Positions 34,696 to 46,864 of a DNA stretch of 64,000 nucleotides are shown piece after piece (the first letter of the stretch is position 1; each line of letters opens with the position of its first letter). Both the position numbers and the translations under genes were made by a program. The stretch covers positions 12,042,195-12,106,194 of the forward strand of contig NC_086384.1 of the NCBI RefSeq assembly GCF_036588685.1. The letters are read 5' to 3'. The DNA is from Mytilus trossulus. Its lineage: Eukaryota; Mollusca; Bivalvia; Mytilida; Mytilidae. Under the pieces are notes generated by a model. That model was given only the letters and a program-made list of their open reading frames with translations. It had not been told where the DNA came from and searched no databases.

Positions 34696-36131
34696 GTTAG
34701 CGGCAATAAGTGGAATTAGCCTTTAAGCTTAAATCCTATGCAATAGACTAGCGCCTAGGCAGTAACTCTATTGCCTAAATGATGTTAGGCATTAGTCTTA
34801 AATCCTAGGATTCAAGCTTAAAATGTGTGCAGGCATTTAAACAAGACATTTATTTATTTAAATAAAAATATATTTGTTACATAATAATAGTATGAGAACT
34901 GTAGCCTGTTTATCAAAACTATCCTTTTAATCGGTCCTACAAGATATTCTTAGGACAGACATTAAGATAAAATTGGGAACAACGAACGACATGCCTCACC
35001 ATGCACATTGAAGCTATTTGGGAATTATTTTAGCTAGGATGTCCCTACCACTGTCCTAAGTATTGACGTAAAAGAAATTAGCAAATGAAAAATTTAAACA
35101 TTGTAAACGATGTAACCAACGACTATAATTCAAAAGCCAATTAATTATTAGAAAATTATTATAAGTTTCAAAATTAAGGGTAATAAATAATTTTGATATA
35201 ATTATATTTGTACATTTAAAATCTTTGAAACAAAAATTTAGTCAAATAATATAACTTTTTTATATTTGAATTGAACAAACAAATCGTAAATAGTTAAATT
35301 AAATATATAATCGGGCATCTTTCATATAAATACTGAGTACTTCAAATATTTTATTTTATTACTGCAATTAACATACGTTTTAATATGAGCAAAAGAAAAA
35401 AATCTACTTTTACTGATGCAAAACTGCAGATAAGAGCCCAGTTTCATCCTAAATATAAAAAAGAAGATGTGGTATGATTACAATGAGACAACTGTCCACA
35501 AGAGACAGGAAATAAAAATAGCTAATGAGATATGTTATATATAAACGTATTAATTGATAATTTTAAAATATGAAAACTTAATAGAAATTGTGTTTAATTC
35601 ATTTTGTTATCACAAGTTGTGGCATTGTTATCAAAGACAATTTACGTATCCAAAATGGTGTGAGCAAAATATCATATCTTAATTTTGTCTATATTTGACC
35701 AGTTCAAACCAGCTCGACTAGTGAAATGTACACATTTTCAAATAAATATTCTAGATATTCTATAGAATCCCCCCCAATTTTATTTTTTGTAATACCTCAA
35801 AAGCATGAAAAAAGTATGAGTTAATTCTGTTTTTAAACTGCTAAAATTACTTAATAAACTTACTTTTCAAGATCTGTCAAATGAATGTATATTTATACTT
35901 GCATTATAAAAAATACGATTAAAGAAACTACTTTAGATCAAGAATAAATCACTAAATATACATAAATTCCAGAGTTTACTTATTGCCTTATATTATGTTC
36001 GGCAATAGGCTGAATAATTTTTCATCAGATTTCAGGAAATAACTTAATGCCTGAAAATTTCTTAATGCCTAGGTGTTAGCTTATGGCCTAGGATTTAAGC
36101 TTAATGCATAATTTCACTTATTGCCGCTAAC
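34696..36131. mobile_element. 1.44-kb TIR element, non-autonomous
   Basis: Terminal inverted repeats start GTTAGCGGCAATAAGTG at 34696 and end with the complement at 36131. Similarity extends about 40 bp, with internal repeats of CCTAGGATTTAAGCTT type. It is flanked by TA/ATAT runs on both sides. There is no transposase frame inside. It contains a family A fragment at 35455-35535. Superfamily not determined. Confidence 0.75.
35455..35535 (+). repeat. Dispersed repeat family A, fragment
   Basis: AAGAAGATGTGGTATGATTA followed by an ATGAGACAACTGTCC block, inside the TIR element. Confidence 0.6.
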
Positions 36132-36769
36132 ATATATATGCATACAGACTTGCTCAGTGGTGTTTACATTTCTTTACAGTCACATGCAACGACATGCATA
36201 CGATGTTTATAGTGGAGACAGGACAGATGCTTTTAACATTATATATTTTCAGTGAGGTCATTGAAATAGATCATCAATAAAATTGAAATATAATGTGATT
36301 TATGTTTAGATTCTTTTGGCTGGTGCAATTTCAGAGGAAATAAATCTTATTTACAAACCGTTCGTTGCAACTGTAACGTGCAACGATTTGTTGGAAGCAT
36401 AGTCGTTTGTGATTAATAAGTAACCTATCTTCATGTAAACGATACCAAGTTGTAGCTACAAATCAATTAAATATTTTTGATAATGATTCATAAAACAAAC
36501 ATTGACATTAAGGGCACTTTTGAATTAATTTCAAAAGTTCAATTGCGGCTCCCAGTTCAAACTACGGTTGGTACGGTAGCAAATCGTGAAACCTGTAAAT
36601 GTTTAAACGCCGCCAAATTTTTGCACTTGTCCCAATTTCAGAGGCCTCTGGTCAATGTAAGCCTTACATAGTGTATTGTTTTTTAATTTGAGTTCATTTA
36701 TATGTTTAAGAGTTTACTGTGACGTCTATGTTAACTAACCTAGTAAATATTTTCTTAAGTTTGCTTCCG

Positions 36770-36880
36770 GTTGAAGGATATTTTTGCTGTGTCGAAGACC
36801 TATTGGTGGTATTCGATTTTTTTGTACTCATCGGTCTGATTATTGTCTCTCAGACACATTTACAATGTACATTCTTTATT
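36770..36880 (-). repeat. Dispersed repeat family B, diverged fragment
   Basis: GTGTCGAAGACCTATTGGTG and a GATTATTGTCTCTCAGACAC block match the inverse of family B. Confidence 0.5.
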
Positions 36881-37575
36881 TACTGAAAAAAACACTTTAA
36901 GACAAAAATTTAAATAATTTATAAACAAACTTTTGTGATGAAAGTTTGACAATTTACTAAAATTTGATACATTTGTTTTTAAGGTATTTTCTTTATACAT
37001 GAATATCTTTTTATATGGTTCATCGTTTTAACCACATTCACTTAAAGAAAGATCAATGTTTTTGCTCCCCACTTTTCTTCTCCCAAAATTCGTTATAAAT
37101 TGTTCTCTAATATCAGTTATGCTCGTGGTCTTATTTATTCGACTAACATAAATATGCTTCAAATTACAGGGGTTAACGATCAACTCCTAGTTTACTATTC
37201 ATAGTGATCACTTTTCTTATATACAGTGTGTGCATTGATATGTAACAGTGTATTTGTAAAATATATAGAAAACTTGTCAGAGATTATACAAGTCATGTAC
37301 ATAATAACATGGATAAGTAAAATGGAGAGACAATAAACAAAAGTAAATATCTAAACAAGTTTAGAAACATAATCTTCAAATCGTTAGCACGATATTCTAT
37401 ACAAATCATTATTCTGACAAAATATATTGATAACATCTACTATAATGGTCTGTTTGGGGTCCTTCATTTCATTTTCAAAAATGTCTAGCTCAATTATCTG
37501 TCAACTTTATTTGTTTTGCCCCCTTTTCTCTTATCTGTATGATTAAACACTCTATCATGTTCTTTTCGTTATATC
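36881..37575. other. Stretch without recognisable gene
   Basis: Nothing supported. Confidence 0.4.
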
Positions 37576-37579
37576 AAAG

Positions 37580-37790
37580 TAAACTCATCATAGATACCAG
37601 GACTAAATTTTGTATATACGCCAGACGCGTGTTTCGTCTTCAAAAGACTCATTAGTGACGCTCAAATCCAAAAAAAGTTAAAAAGGCCAAATAAAGTACA
37701 AAGTTAAAGAGCATTGAAACCAAAATTCCTAAATGTTTTGCCAAATCCAGCTAAGGTAATCTATGTCTGAGGTAGAAACGCCTTAGAAAA
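37580..37790 (-). mobile_element. Hammerhead-like module, diverged solo copy
   Basis: The ribozyme sense is minus, core at 37631-37655. Stem II is GTCTT/AAGAC, different from the main family but still fully paired. The conserved CTGATGA has become CTAATGA, so it is probably dead. The rest of the module aligns with 30036-30237. Confidence 0.6.
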
Positions 37791-37799
37791 GGACATCAT

Positions 37800-39700
37800 T
37801 ATTCCCTAGTATTATGGGTTTTTTTTTCTATTGTTTTATTTGTTAGACTTTTATTTTGCACTTTTGCCCATTCCTTCTGTAATCCCCATCTAGACTCTTT
37901 ACTATTGCTTTGCTTATTCTCAACACAAAAGAACACAAAAGAAACCAGTAACCTTCACATTTTGAATCTGAAATTTACTGCGCTTGAAGAGACGATAAAA
38001 TATCCATTAGAAAAATATTAAGTAGTTTAAAATCAATTATACATCTCAAATTGAGTTTACAATGTATCATCCTTTCAAAATTTCATGTTTCAGAATCAGT
38101 CATTATGCTATCAACACTTTAATGAACGATGGCTATTCTGTGTTTTTTTGTCTCCCTTACCACGATAAACTTGCTGAATCGGTAGCACAGCCTCCTTATA
38201 AATTGCGCTCAATCTGTCAAGCATGTTTTTCTGTTGTTTTTTCTTCATTCCTCATTGTAAAACTTTTATCCACTTTATTTGATTGAAACATTAAAATACA
38301 GCTAATTACACGTTTGGTGCATTTATGTTGGTATTATGAATTTCAAATTTTGTTTTTCTTTTGTTTATGGGGACAGAATTAAATATAATAATATCACCAC
38401 GAAAATCGTTAAAATTTTAGGAACATTTGATAAAATAATTTCTAAAGAATACAGGAACTATGCAAAATGGCATGTTATTTTCAGGTTTTAAAAGTTATTC
38501 AATTTATTATGATGCAAATACTTTGTAGAATCAGGGATACTACATAATCTTCAAATAAACAACATATAAACGGTGTAGCTCCCAAATTTTAACATTTTTG
38601 TTAAGTGTAAAGTTGATTCACAGCTCCGGGTGCACTATTTTCTCTCTTGGTTGGAAAGCCTTTGGCTACAATTACCTAGTCATTTTTTAATATATAAAAT
38701 TAGGTAAAATAAATAAAAACGATACTGTAAAATAATATGCAGAATTAAACACAAAAACAATACATTTGTTGCGTATTGTACCATGTTAAAGGAAATCAAT
38801 GTTTTTGATTTTTGTTATGGTATTTGGGTAAAACGGGCAAAAAACTAAAAATTTGTACACATGTTATGAGAAAATGATTGAGAAAACACAATATCTTTCA
38901 ACGAAAATATCAAAAGGTCCAGTAAAATTAAGTTTATTCTTCAAAAACCAATTTAGAAAATGTGTATGTCTATAATAGCTATAGGTTCTTTTTTAGTGAA
39001 AATAGAGTTACTTATTTATGTGTTTCACTTTGGTTTTAGATAGTAATTTTAGGACAGAAGAACAATAGAACTAAAGAATATTACTTGTTTTACTTGTTGT
39101 TTCAAAATAAAATAGTGCATGCATATTTAAGCTTACATGCTGCATTATATCTAATGTTCCTAATCAGACAAAAACTTCCTGAAAAGCCAAACGGATTTCC
39201 CACAACGCAGTTCCGCAGACCAATTGTTTGATTTAAAAAAAAGGTAATGTGGAACTCATGATAGCAATAAAGTAAAAATAAACATTTAATGCCTACTAAA
39301 TTCAACATGTAGCAAATCATAAAAAAGAACGCTTTCTTCTTTAGTATGAAATTATATATTTATATCATTGCACGCCATCGAACGTCATCGAATGGACCAT
39401 TGTATTATAGCGGAAACTATCGCAATTCAATGTCCCTATCGCACCTTTGAGTCCTACATAAAGACTGAATCATAATTCATTGAAAAAATGAAAGAAGGCA
39501 AGTTTACAAACTGTTTTCTAAAATAAAAGTTTGTTTCTATTTTTTAAGGATTAGAGGAAATTCAAACCAAAGCTGATAGTAGAAAATCGTGATGCTGACG
39601 CCGCGTCAGACAAGATAAATACTTTCTCGAATATATAACGACCATAACGCTTACAGTTAATTGTGTTCATTCGTTTTTATTTTTCACATAATAATATATA
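37800..39700. other. Stretch without recognisable gene
   Basis: Only short frames (for example 38062-38286) without motifs. Confidence 0.4.
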
Positions 39701-39710
39701 TATATATATT

Positions 39711-39790
39711 AGGGTTGTCAAATTGTACACTTTTGCCTAACCGGTATTTCGGATAATCGTTCGACCGATTAACCGGTTAACCGGTAGTTT
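39711..39790. mobile_element. Possible hAT-type terminal fragment
   Basis: The start AGGGTTGTCAAATTG followed by a CCGATTAACCGGTTAACCGG palindromic subterminal run is typical of hAT-like termini. No second end was found. Confidence 0.35.
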
Positions 39791-39829
39791 AAGTTGGTGT
39801 TTGAAAGCCTTATCTAGGAACCCTACACA

Positions 39830-39886
39830 TAGATATAAGATGTAATATGAGTGTCAATTATAATCCTGGTACTTTTGATAACTAAT
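39830..39886 (+). mobile_element. Hammerhead module remnant with core deleted
   Basis: ATATGAGTGTC is directly joined to AATTATAATCCTGGTAC and TTTTGATAACTA. These flank the catalytic core in other copies, so the whole core has been lost. Confidence 0.55.
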
Positions 39887-39889
39887 GAC

Positions 39890-41128
39890 AACCTTTCATC
39901 CAAGTCATAAATACGCTTTTAGAAGTGAAATTTTTCCTTTAGCATTATAAGGCTTGTCCGTGAGGATTCCCAGCGAAATTATATATATATGTGTATTTGT
40001 CCTTTTTTTGTAATATATCCATTATTTTGTCTATTCTTAAACGAAAACTTATAGTAAATTAAAACATGATTCTTACCTTACGGTGTATGAAAGCTTGCTC
40101 TAAAAGAAATTTTGACATTGTACTGTATATTTGTTAAACTTCCAATACAAAATATACAACCGTCAACTCTTTTCAGTTGTTTTAATGTTGACTAATTGTA
40201 TATTAACGTCAACATGGTCAAGTAATGCTTCACTGACAGGTGAATGATTTTCAATATGAATTCAAAGTATATAAATATATATCATATTACCTTGCTATGG
40301 TGACACATATTATGTTATGCAGAACAAGGTTTGAAACAGATCATCTTTTGGTTGTAGGATATGTGTTAGTTTAATTTGTTTTAGTCATGGTAAATTGGGA
40401 ATTTGAAAATATATATAGTATGCTTGATATGAGTTTTGTTAAGGAGGCATGATCCATTATATTTATTTCTTTTTGAGCGTGAATTACACACTCTAATGGT
40501 GGCGCAATGCCCTCATTCCGAGACATGATGTCCTAAATCTTGAACAAAAAATGTTCATACTGATTTTTTACATGTACGTATTCCCCTTTTGCTAAGACAC
40601 GTTCCTAAATCTGAAAACAAGACAAACATTTTGTACACACTCAATGATAATGTTTACAATTTACCATTTTAATGTGATAATCAGGATAAAGGTATTCACA
40701 AACCTAAAAGATTAATGCTATCAAAAAAAAGTATGATGACATACTCGTATCTTACATTTGTATCAGAAAATGGATCTTCAAGATTTTGTTAATAAATCAT
40801 TACCTATTGATATATTTAAAACATTAAATTGTTGCATGCTTCCATGGATTTGTCTTTGAAACATGTAAAAAAAATATACAGTTTGTAAAGATGTTTGTGT
40901 GAAGGAGCCATGCAGTCAATACTACATTTCTAATCTTTAGAATACTTTCTTAGAAGTTACAGCATGAGAAGTTCTTAAAAAATAAACTGCCTTCTTTTGA
41001 ATAAATCATTATTCATTACAAGTAAACAAAATATGTCTTTATTGCATTGTTTATAAACTGTTGGCTTGCGATTGGCAAATATTGGTTGTTTATTTTGTTC
41101 ACATTACTATTGTTGCCAATATTATGCA
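39890..41128. other. Stretch without recognisable gene
   Basis: Nothing supported. Confidence 0.4.
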
Positions 41129-41129
41129 A

Positions 41130-41345
41130 TTATGTGCGACTCATACAAGTGAGAGGTCAATCTATCTGGAAAACTAGGTTTATTCCAACATTTTCTACAT
41201 AAGATTATGACAGAACCAAATCCTGAATTTGACAGTTGTTATCCATTCGTGTGTTGTTTTTGAGCTTTTGTTTTGCCATTTGATTAGGAATTTTCTTTTT
41301 GAGTTTTCTTCGGAGTCCGGTATCTTTGTGCTTTTACTTTTTGAT
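41130..41345 (-). repeat. Dispersed repeat family C, copy 4
   Basis: Minus-strand copy: ATACAAGTGAGAGGTCAATC, then a GACAGTTGTTATCCATTCGT block. Confidence 0.65.
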
Positions 41346-41360
41346 GATAAGTATAGTGAC

Positions 41361-42060
41361 AGGTGCTCCGGAAGGGTAAGCAGATCCTGCTCCACATGTG
41401 GTACCCGTCGTGTTGCTTATGTGATAACAAATCCGGTAAATCGTCTAATTCGGTAGGTCACATTCATGAAAGGAAAGGGGATTGTAGTTACGACGTAAGG
41501 AACATATCCGATATCATTTGTGAAACGGTTATTCCATAACGGTCAACCAACTCGTGATGGCGTCCGTAAAATTTACGAAGGGATGATTTCAACCTCACCA
41601 TTTATAACTCTTGGTTTAATAGCTTCCTTGTGAGCAGCAACCCTCTATCAAGAAAATCATGATAGGAAATGCAAGCACGGGAATATTGTATCAATTGGGA
41701 GATATATACCCCGTATGCAGGTGCTGCTGGAATGTTGCTGCTTAGAAATGGAAAGTTCACAATTGGAAAGCTTAGATCATCTCTTTTGTCGTAAAGTTTT
41801 GTTTTCAACCGACCCTCATTGTCAATTTCTAGATGTAAGTAAATATGAAGATGACTTAACTGTATCTGTAGTATCCTTTATCTCTAGTTCGATGGGATAG
41901 ATGCGTTCCACATAGTCACCAAATTTTGAATTATTTAGTGAACAAAAACATCATCTATATAGCGGAAAGTAGAGTTAAAGGATATTGCTAACTTCTTATC
42001 TTTCTTCCTAAGAAGTTCCTACATGAAGTCAGCCTCATAATAATAAAGAAATCAGTCGGC
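41361..42060 (-). pseudogene. Penelope-like reverse transcriptase fragment 2
   Basis: The minus strand reads Leu-Leu-Ala-Asp, Phe-Arg-Tyr-Ile-Asp-Asp-Val-Phe-Val (catalytic YIDD at about 41944-41967), Asp-Lys-Arg-Asp-Asp, and Tyr-Gly-Val-Tyr-Ile-Ser-Gln-Leu-Ile-Gln-Tyr-Ser-Arg-Ala-Cys. A Lys-Phe-Tyr-Gly-Arg-His segment follows in shifted frame. The order matches the 26.8-kb element but the sequence differs, so it is a second family member. Frame changes and stops are present, and the 5' part is missing from 42060 on. Its last 181 bp recur at 42279-42459. Confidence 0.75.
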
Positions 42061-42089
42061 AAGTAAAGAATTTACTACAAATTGGTACA

Positions 42090-42278
42090 CATCAAATTAA
42101 GGTTAAAAGAGGAACGAAAGATACCAAAGGGACAGTCAAACTCGTAAATCTAAAACAAACTGACAACGCCATGGCTAAAAATGAAAAAGACAAACAGAAA
42201 AACAATAGTACACATGACACAACATAGAAAACTAAAGAATAAACAACACGAACCCCACCAAAAACTAGGGGTGATCTC
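42090..42278 (+). repeat. Repeat family F
   Basis: Contains GGACAGTCAAACTCGTAAAT and CACGAACCCCACCAAAAACT. It sits between the two copies of a Penelope-like 3' end and is probably its downstream untranslated part. Confidence 0.5.
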
Positions 42279-42459
42279 AGGTGCTCCGGAAGGGTAAGCA
42301 GATCCTGCTCCACATGCGGCACCCGTCGTGTTGCTTATGTGATTACAAATCCGGTAAATAGTCTAATTCGGTAGGTCAAATTCATGAAAGGGAAGGGGAT
42401 TGTAGTTACGACGTAAGGAACATATCCGATATCATTTGTGAAACGGTTATTCCATAACG
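42279..42459 (-). repeat. Second copy of the Penelope-like 3' coding end
   Basis: Nearly identical to 41361-41541, offset 918 bp. It starts AGGTGCTCCGGAAGGG and ends TTATTCCATAACG. It suggests tandem or nested insertion of related Penelope-like elements. Confidence 0.75.
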
Positions 42460-42749
42460 ATACATACTTATATGTTGGTTGTGTAGTCTACTGATATAGG
42501 ACACATATGTCCGTTTGACAGCAATACATAGGGCTAATAAAGGTATAGTTGAGTTTTTGCATGAATAATTTTTCCTCGGAGTTGGGTTTTGTTGTGATTT
42601 TACTTCTGTGGTTTATTGTATTCAAACACTAAAAGACGGTTTACTATATCAAAATGTTGACTCAGGACTACATGTTATTCAAAATAAAGTGGATTTCGAT
42701 GACGTACTTTGTAACCACCGCTCCATCAAAATGAAAGAAACAATAAAAT

Positions 42750-42945
42750 TATAATGGCGTTCATTATCACTGAACTAGTATATATTTGTTAAGGGGCCAA
42801 CTGAAGGACGCCTCCGGGTACGGGAATTTCTCGCTACATTGAAGACCTGTTGGTGAACTTCTGCTGTTGTTTTTTTTTATTTTGTCGGGTTGTTGTCTCT
42901 TTGATACATTCCCCATTTCCATTCTCAATTTTATTTTGCTTAATC
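42750..42945 (-). repeat. Dispersed repeat family B
   Basis: A minus-strand copy, well conserved relative to 25830-26000 (GAAGACCTGTTGGTGAACTT block). Confidence 0.7.
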
Positions 42946-43239
42946 ACAAATGCATAAAAGTTATAAAAAGTATTTTGTTTATCAATGATCATTCCCTGTG
43001 GAGTTTTCCTCTTTCATGAATAACATCATTAATTTGTTGTTTACAAATTAAAGCAAGGCAATAACATTACATTCTTTTTTCTACAACGGATCCGGTTGAT
43101 TTCTGCACAGTTTGGTCTAGGTGTTTCACAATATATATTCCATATGTTTGTGACGTACCATTGTTAAATTGTCTTTGAAATAAAACCACCGATACACTGC
43201 AGACTATAAGACTGTCAACGTTAAGTTACATATCATTAA

Positions 43240-43416
43240 TAGAATTGAGAATGGTAATGGAAATGTGGAATGTGTACTATTTCAGAAAAATTTTACGTCA
43301 TACTTTACTCCAAAACATAAAAATGAACTTAGATTAAAAGTATACAAAAGTATACAAGAATTACAAAGGCCAGAGGCTCGGAACTTTGTTAGGCGAAGAC
43401 ATGTAATTCGGTTAAA
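43240..43416 (+). repeat. Dispersed repeat family B, interrupted copy
   Basis: Starts GAGAATGGTAATGGAAATGT and includes AAAGGCCAGAGGCTCGGAAC. The family sequence stops where the TIR element at 43417 begins, as if interrupted by it. Confidence 0.6.
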
Positions 43417-44034
43417 GGGGCACTAGCTACGAGACAGAATCTGATTTCGTTTAGTTAAATCACTAATAAAAGTAAATCAAATAATCATTCATTTTTAGTA
43501 ATCTATTGGGATCAACTTTGTTTAAAAAGCTACGAAATATAGCTTACGAAATATTCACTTGCAAGTGAATTATTCGACCTCGTTCAATCTGTATTCATGT
43601 GACCTTCGATCTAATCCATTAGTTAGAGATTTGTTACGCATGCATAAGTCGTGTTCAGCCATTAATAGGAAAAGAATGTGAACATTGAAAGTACAATAAA
43701 GGTGAATCACTTCGTTGACTGATTCGATCCACAATAAATCATTCTTATACAGGTGAAATGTTTAGTAGGTCGCTAGGCGATTAATATTTATGTTTATGCT
43801 TATATCGTGTTATGTGACCATCGGCAATATTTGGAGGTCATCTCGATAGTTGATTGGATAGCTTCTGAACTAAAATACACGAAATTGTAATATAAATTAT
43901 CGTGTATATATGCATTGTTAACTTTTTATTTCAGACTAATTGTGATTTGCATATACGTTTTGGTGTGTTATAAATCAAATATGAGAATTTTAGTCAAATC
44001 GGTGAACATGCATGAGTTTGACAGCTAGTGCCCC
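43417..44034. mobile_element. 618-bp MITE with GGGGCACTAGCT ends
   Basis: Terminal inverted repeats GGGGCACTAGCT at 43417 and AGCTAGTGCCCC ending at 44034. No coding content. Confidence 0.75.
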
Positions 44035-44544
44035 ATTTATATATAATAAAAAAAGAACAATGTAGTATTTATGAAATTTATTCACATCCAATCTAGTGTA
44101 TAGAATAGAGAACAATATGTCCGCTGTGTACAATCATGAAAAAAAGCTAATCCAAAAGCTCTTGTCGTGCACAAATTAAGCATAAAGCACACAGAAAAGA
44201 AGAAAAGATAACGTTTGAAAATAGGCAAACCTTTTAAAACATCTTGTCAGGGCTATATTCAACATTTTCAACAAAATATAACAACTGAAAATGAATTTTA
44301 TTTAACAGAATGATAAAAAAGATGTACATATAGTTTGGTTTCTATAATAATCTTTATTTTGTAGAACCTTTTAATATGCTGACGGGTTTTCTGTCTAAAT
44401 AGCGTAATAAATATTAAAAAACAATTCCAGACATATTGTGTAGAACTTGACTGTTGTTAAAAACACAAATTGACCATGACCATGCCACAATGCATCATTT
44501 AGTATTAGTGAGGCATTATCTTGTATAAGTAGTATGAAGTAAAG

Positions 44545-44705
44545 TCACATAAATACTGAACTCAGAAGAAAATCAAATCGGAAAGTCCCTAATCATGGCA
44601 AAATCAAATGACAAAACACATCAAAAACGAATGGACAAGAACTGTCATATTCCTGACTTGGTACAGACATTTTCAGATGTAGAATTTATAGATTTACAAC
44701 ATGTA
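44545..44705 (+). repeat. Dispersed repeat family C, copy 5
   Basis: ACTGAACTCAGAAGAAAATC to the CTGTCATATTCCTGACTTGG and GTACAGACATTTTC blocks. Confidence 0.65.
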
Positions 44706-45105
44706 TAGATATTTCAAACTGGCATCTTATCTGATCTAATTTGTGAAATATAAACAATGTAAGGCAGAAATAGAGAAACATTAGTGATGAAAATAATGCT
44801 GCTCCTGCGTATGCTTGTTTTAAATGTTCTACTATAGGTTTCAATCAAAAGTGATGCAAGCAAAGCAGGTGATCATCTTTCAGGCGACTGGATTTAAGAC
44901 CATTGTCTCCCAAGACAACAGATAACAGATCGAACGTGTTACTCTGAGGCGAATTGGTTTTTCATATATATATATGCGATAGCTTCGTTCACAACCACTA
45001 CTGATTGAGGTAAAGGCAAAGTATTTCCTTTAACATACATGGTCTACGAAATCTATGCAAAAGTAGACTCGTCTCAATGGTGTTTCAAATTGGGGTTATG
45101 AACGA

Positions 45106-45396
45106 TTACTTCAGCAGTGCATATTCCCATTCTCCGTCTATTTTATAGCGTTTATGAGGTTGAAGTCTAAATGCAACACCATTATCATTTTCAAAAATAG
45201 AAAGAGAATCTTCGCTTGATACGAATAGATAAAATTCGTCCATCGTTTCTATGAAGATATTGTCATTAAAATTCGCGGGATATAATTATAGTCCCATTGA
45301 TTTTAAAGTTGATATTTTTACTGTGGTCTCCGTTCCACACTTGATTGATACACGTAGATGTCCGTTGTTGTATTCTAATTCGTATTTTACAGAAGA
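45106..45396 (-). pseudogene. Decayed gene fragment, possible relative of the 24.5-kb gene
   Basis: A minus-strand frame ending in TAA at 45106-45108 reads Glu-Thr-Met-Asp-Glu-Phe-Tyr-Leu-Phe and Phe-Arg-Leu-Gln-Pro-His-Lys-Arg-Tyr-Lys. It finishes with Gly-Glu-Trp-Glu-Tyr-Ala-Leu-Leu-Lys. A stop near 45285, or a frame shift with Val-Trp-Asn-Gly-Asp-His further upstream, interrupts it. The spacing of aromatic residues and the Val-Trp-x-Gly turn resemble the C-terminal beta part of the gene at 24477-25760. The relationship is an inference from pattern only. Confidence 0.4.
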
Positions 45397-45609
45397 AATA
45401 CCTTATATTATATACTGACTTCTTTAAATCTAAATATCGACTCTATTTTATATATGTGTGTAATTATTCATTTTGTATTTGTCTATACTTGGTTTCAGTA
45501 TAACGCGTATAACTTGTGTATAACATTTTACGTCACATGTTGTATAAAATACGGAACGCATGTTGAGCTTCTCTCCAAAACCTCGATGCAGATAGCAGTC
45601 TCTCTAGAA

Positions 45610-45745
45610 TTTGCTGTACCAAGTAAGAGTACTTGGTGATAATGCAGTGCACCAAGTAGATTTGCAGCACCAAATAAAGTTGCTGGGTGAGAGAGTTTTT
45701 AGATGCAGTGCACCAAGTAGGTTTTCCTGCACCAAGTATATCTTA
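45610..45745 (+). repeat. Cluster of TGCACCAAGTA motifs
   Basis: Five near-copies of GCACCAAGTA within about 130 bp (around 45615, 45648, 45668, 45709 and 45730), plus one inverted TACTTGGT. The short frames here are by-products. Confidence 0.5.
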
Positions 45746-45829
45746 TTTGCACCGCCCGCTAGCAGAATTATTTTTACTAAACTTGCTGTCATGAATGCAC
45801 CTTGCTGTATTACTTATTGTATATAGTAA

Positions 45830-46860
45830 TTAACGTACTATTTTGTTTCATGGACCGCTGTTTTTGATGTATTGTTTAAACAGTAAAGTAATACAACTTA
45901 TGAACTTCCAATATGATTTTCATTATCACTTTCTTCACCAGGGGCCACAAAACTAACTACTGGTGTATATCCTGACAGGAAAACACCAGAACGTTATAAT
46001 ATGCATCTGTTTTTACTGGTAAAATATATATGTATGACAACTTCACTTTCAATTGGATGACAACTTTTTCTTGTTGGCCGTCATTTTGAAACTTAGAACC
46101 TTGGGTTTTTAGGTTGAATAAAAAGAATCACATACTAATACTCATAATTATGTTTTTCTATAGTTTTTGTCGCTAGGTTGTTGTCTCGTTGACGTTTACT
46201 TTATATTTCTTTTTGATGCGCACATTTATTATAAACAGTTTCTTTCTTTTAACAAAATATTGATATATGTAGGAAAGCTAGTAATGATTGGTTTATTTGT
46301 TTTTGGTGTTTATCTTCACGTTCAGCACTAATTGGCGTTCCTTGGCGGTCAGAGTAGATAAGTGGAGGAAGCCAGAGTGCCAGGTAAGAAATCATCTGAC
46401 TTTAGAAAGAAAAAAAACTACCGTAGTCCTCAAAAATTAAAGTCGAAACAACCTGCCACGCACGGCTTTCGAACTTTTAAATAACCACGAAGCAATAATT
46501 TTACCGATGAAAGATGTTTTTTTTATCATGTGAATTGAAGGTACCTAGAGGTTAAAATGAGACGCGTAAATAAAACTTAAACAAATGATGTCATCAACCA
46601 AGTGCATAGTTCATTCATATCTATTATATATAAATATATTTTGCGCCGAAATCCTGTCTCATTTAGAGAAACTGGCATAAAAATGTTATATCTTTTTTCT
46701 GTTAAACGTGCATATATATAGGTTTTTTAGTTATCTTTGTCGCTAGCTATATAGGTTTCTATCATAATGACGATTACCCCACATATCTGTTTTTTCGATG
46801 CACACCGATATATCTGTTCAAACATGCAGTTTACGTCCATTACTACTGGAGTAGTACACA
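45830..46860. other. Stretch without recognisable gene
   Basis: Nothing supported. Confidence 0.4.
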
Positions 46861-46864
46861 TGTT

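Noticed and set aside
45604..45826. Frames of 62 and 71 codons on opposite strands
   Set aside because: They are created by the repeated GCACCAAGTA decamer.
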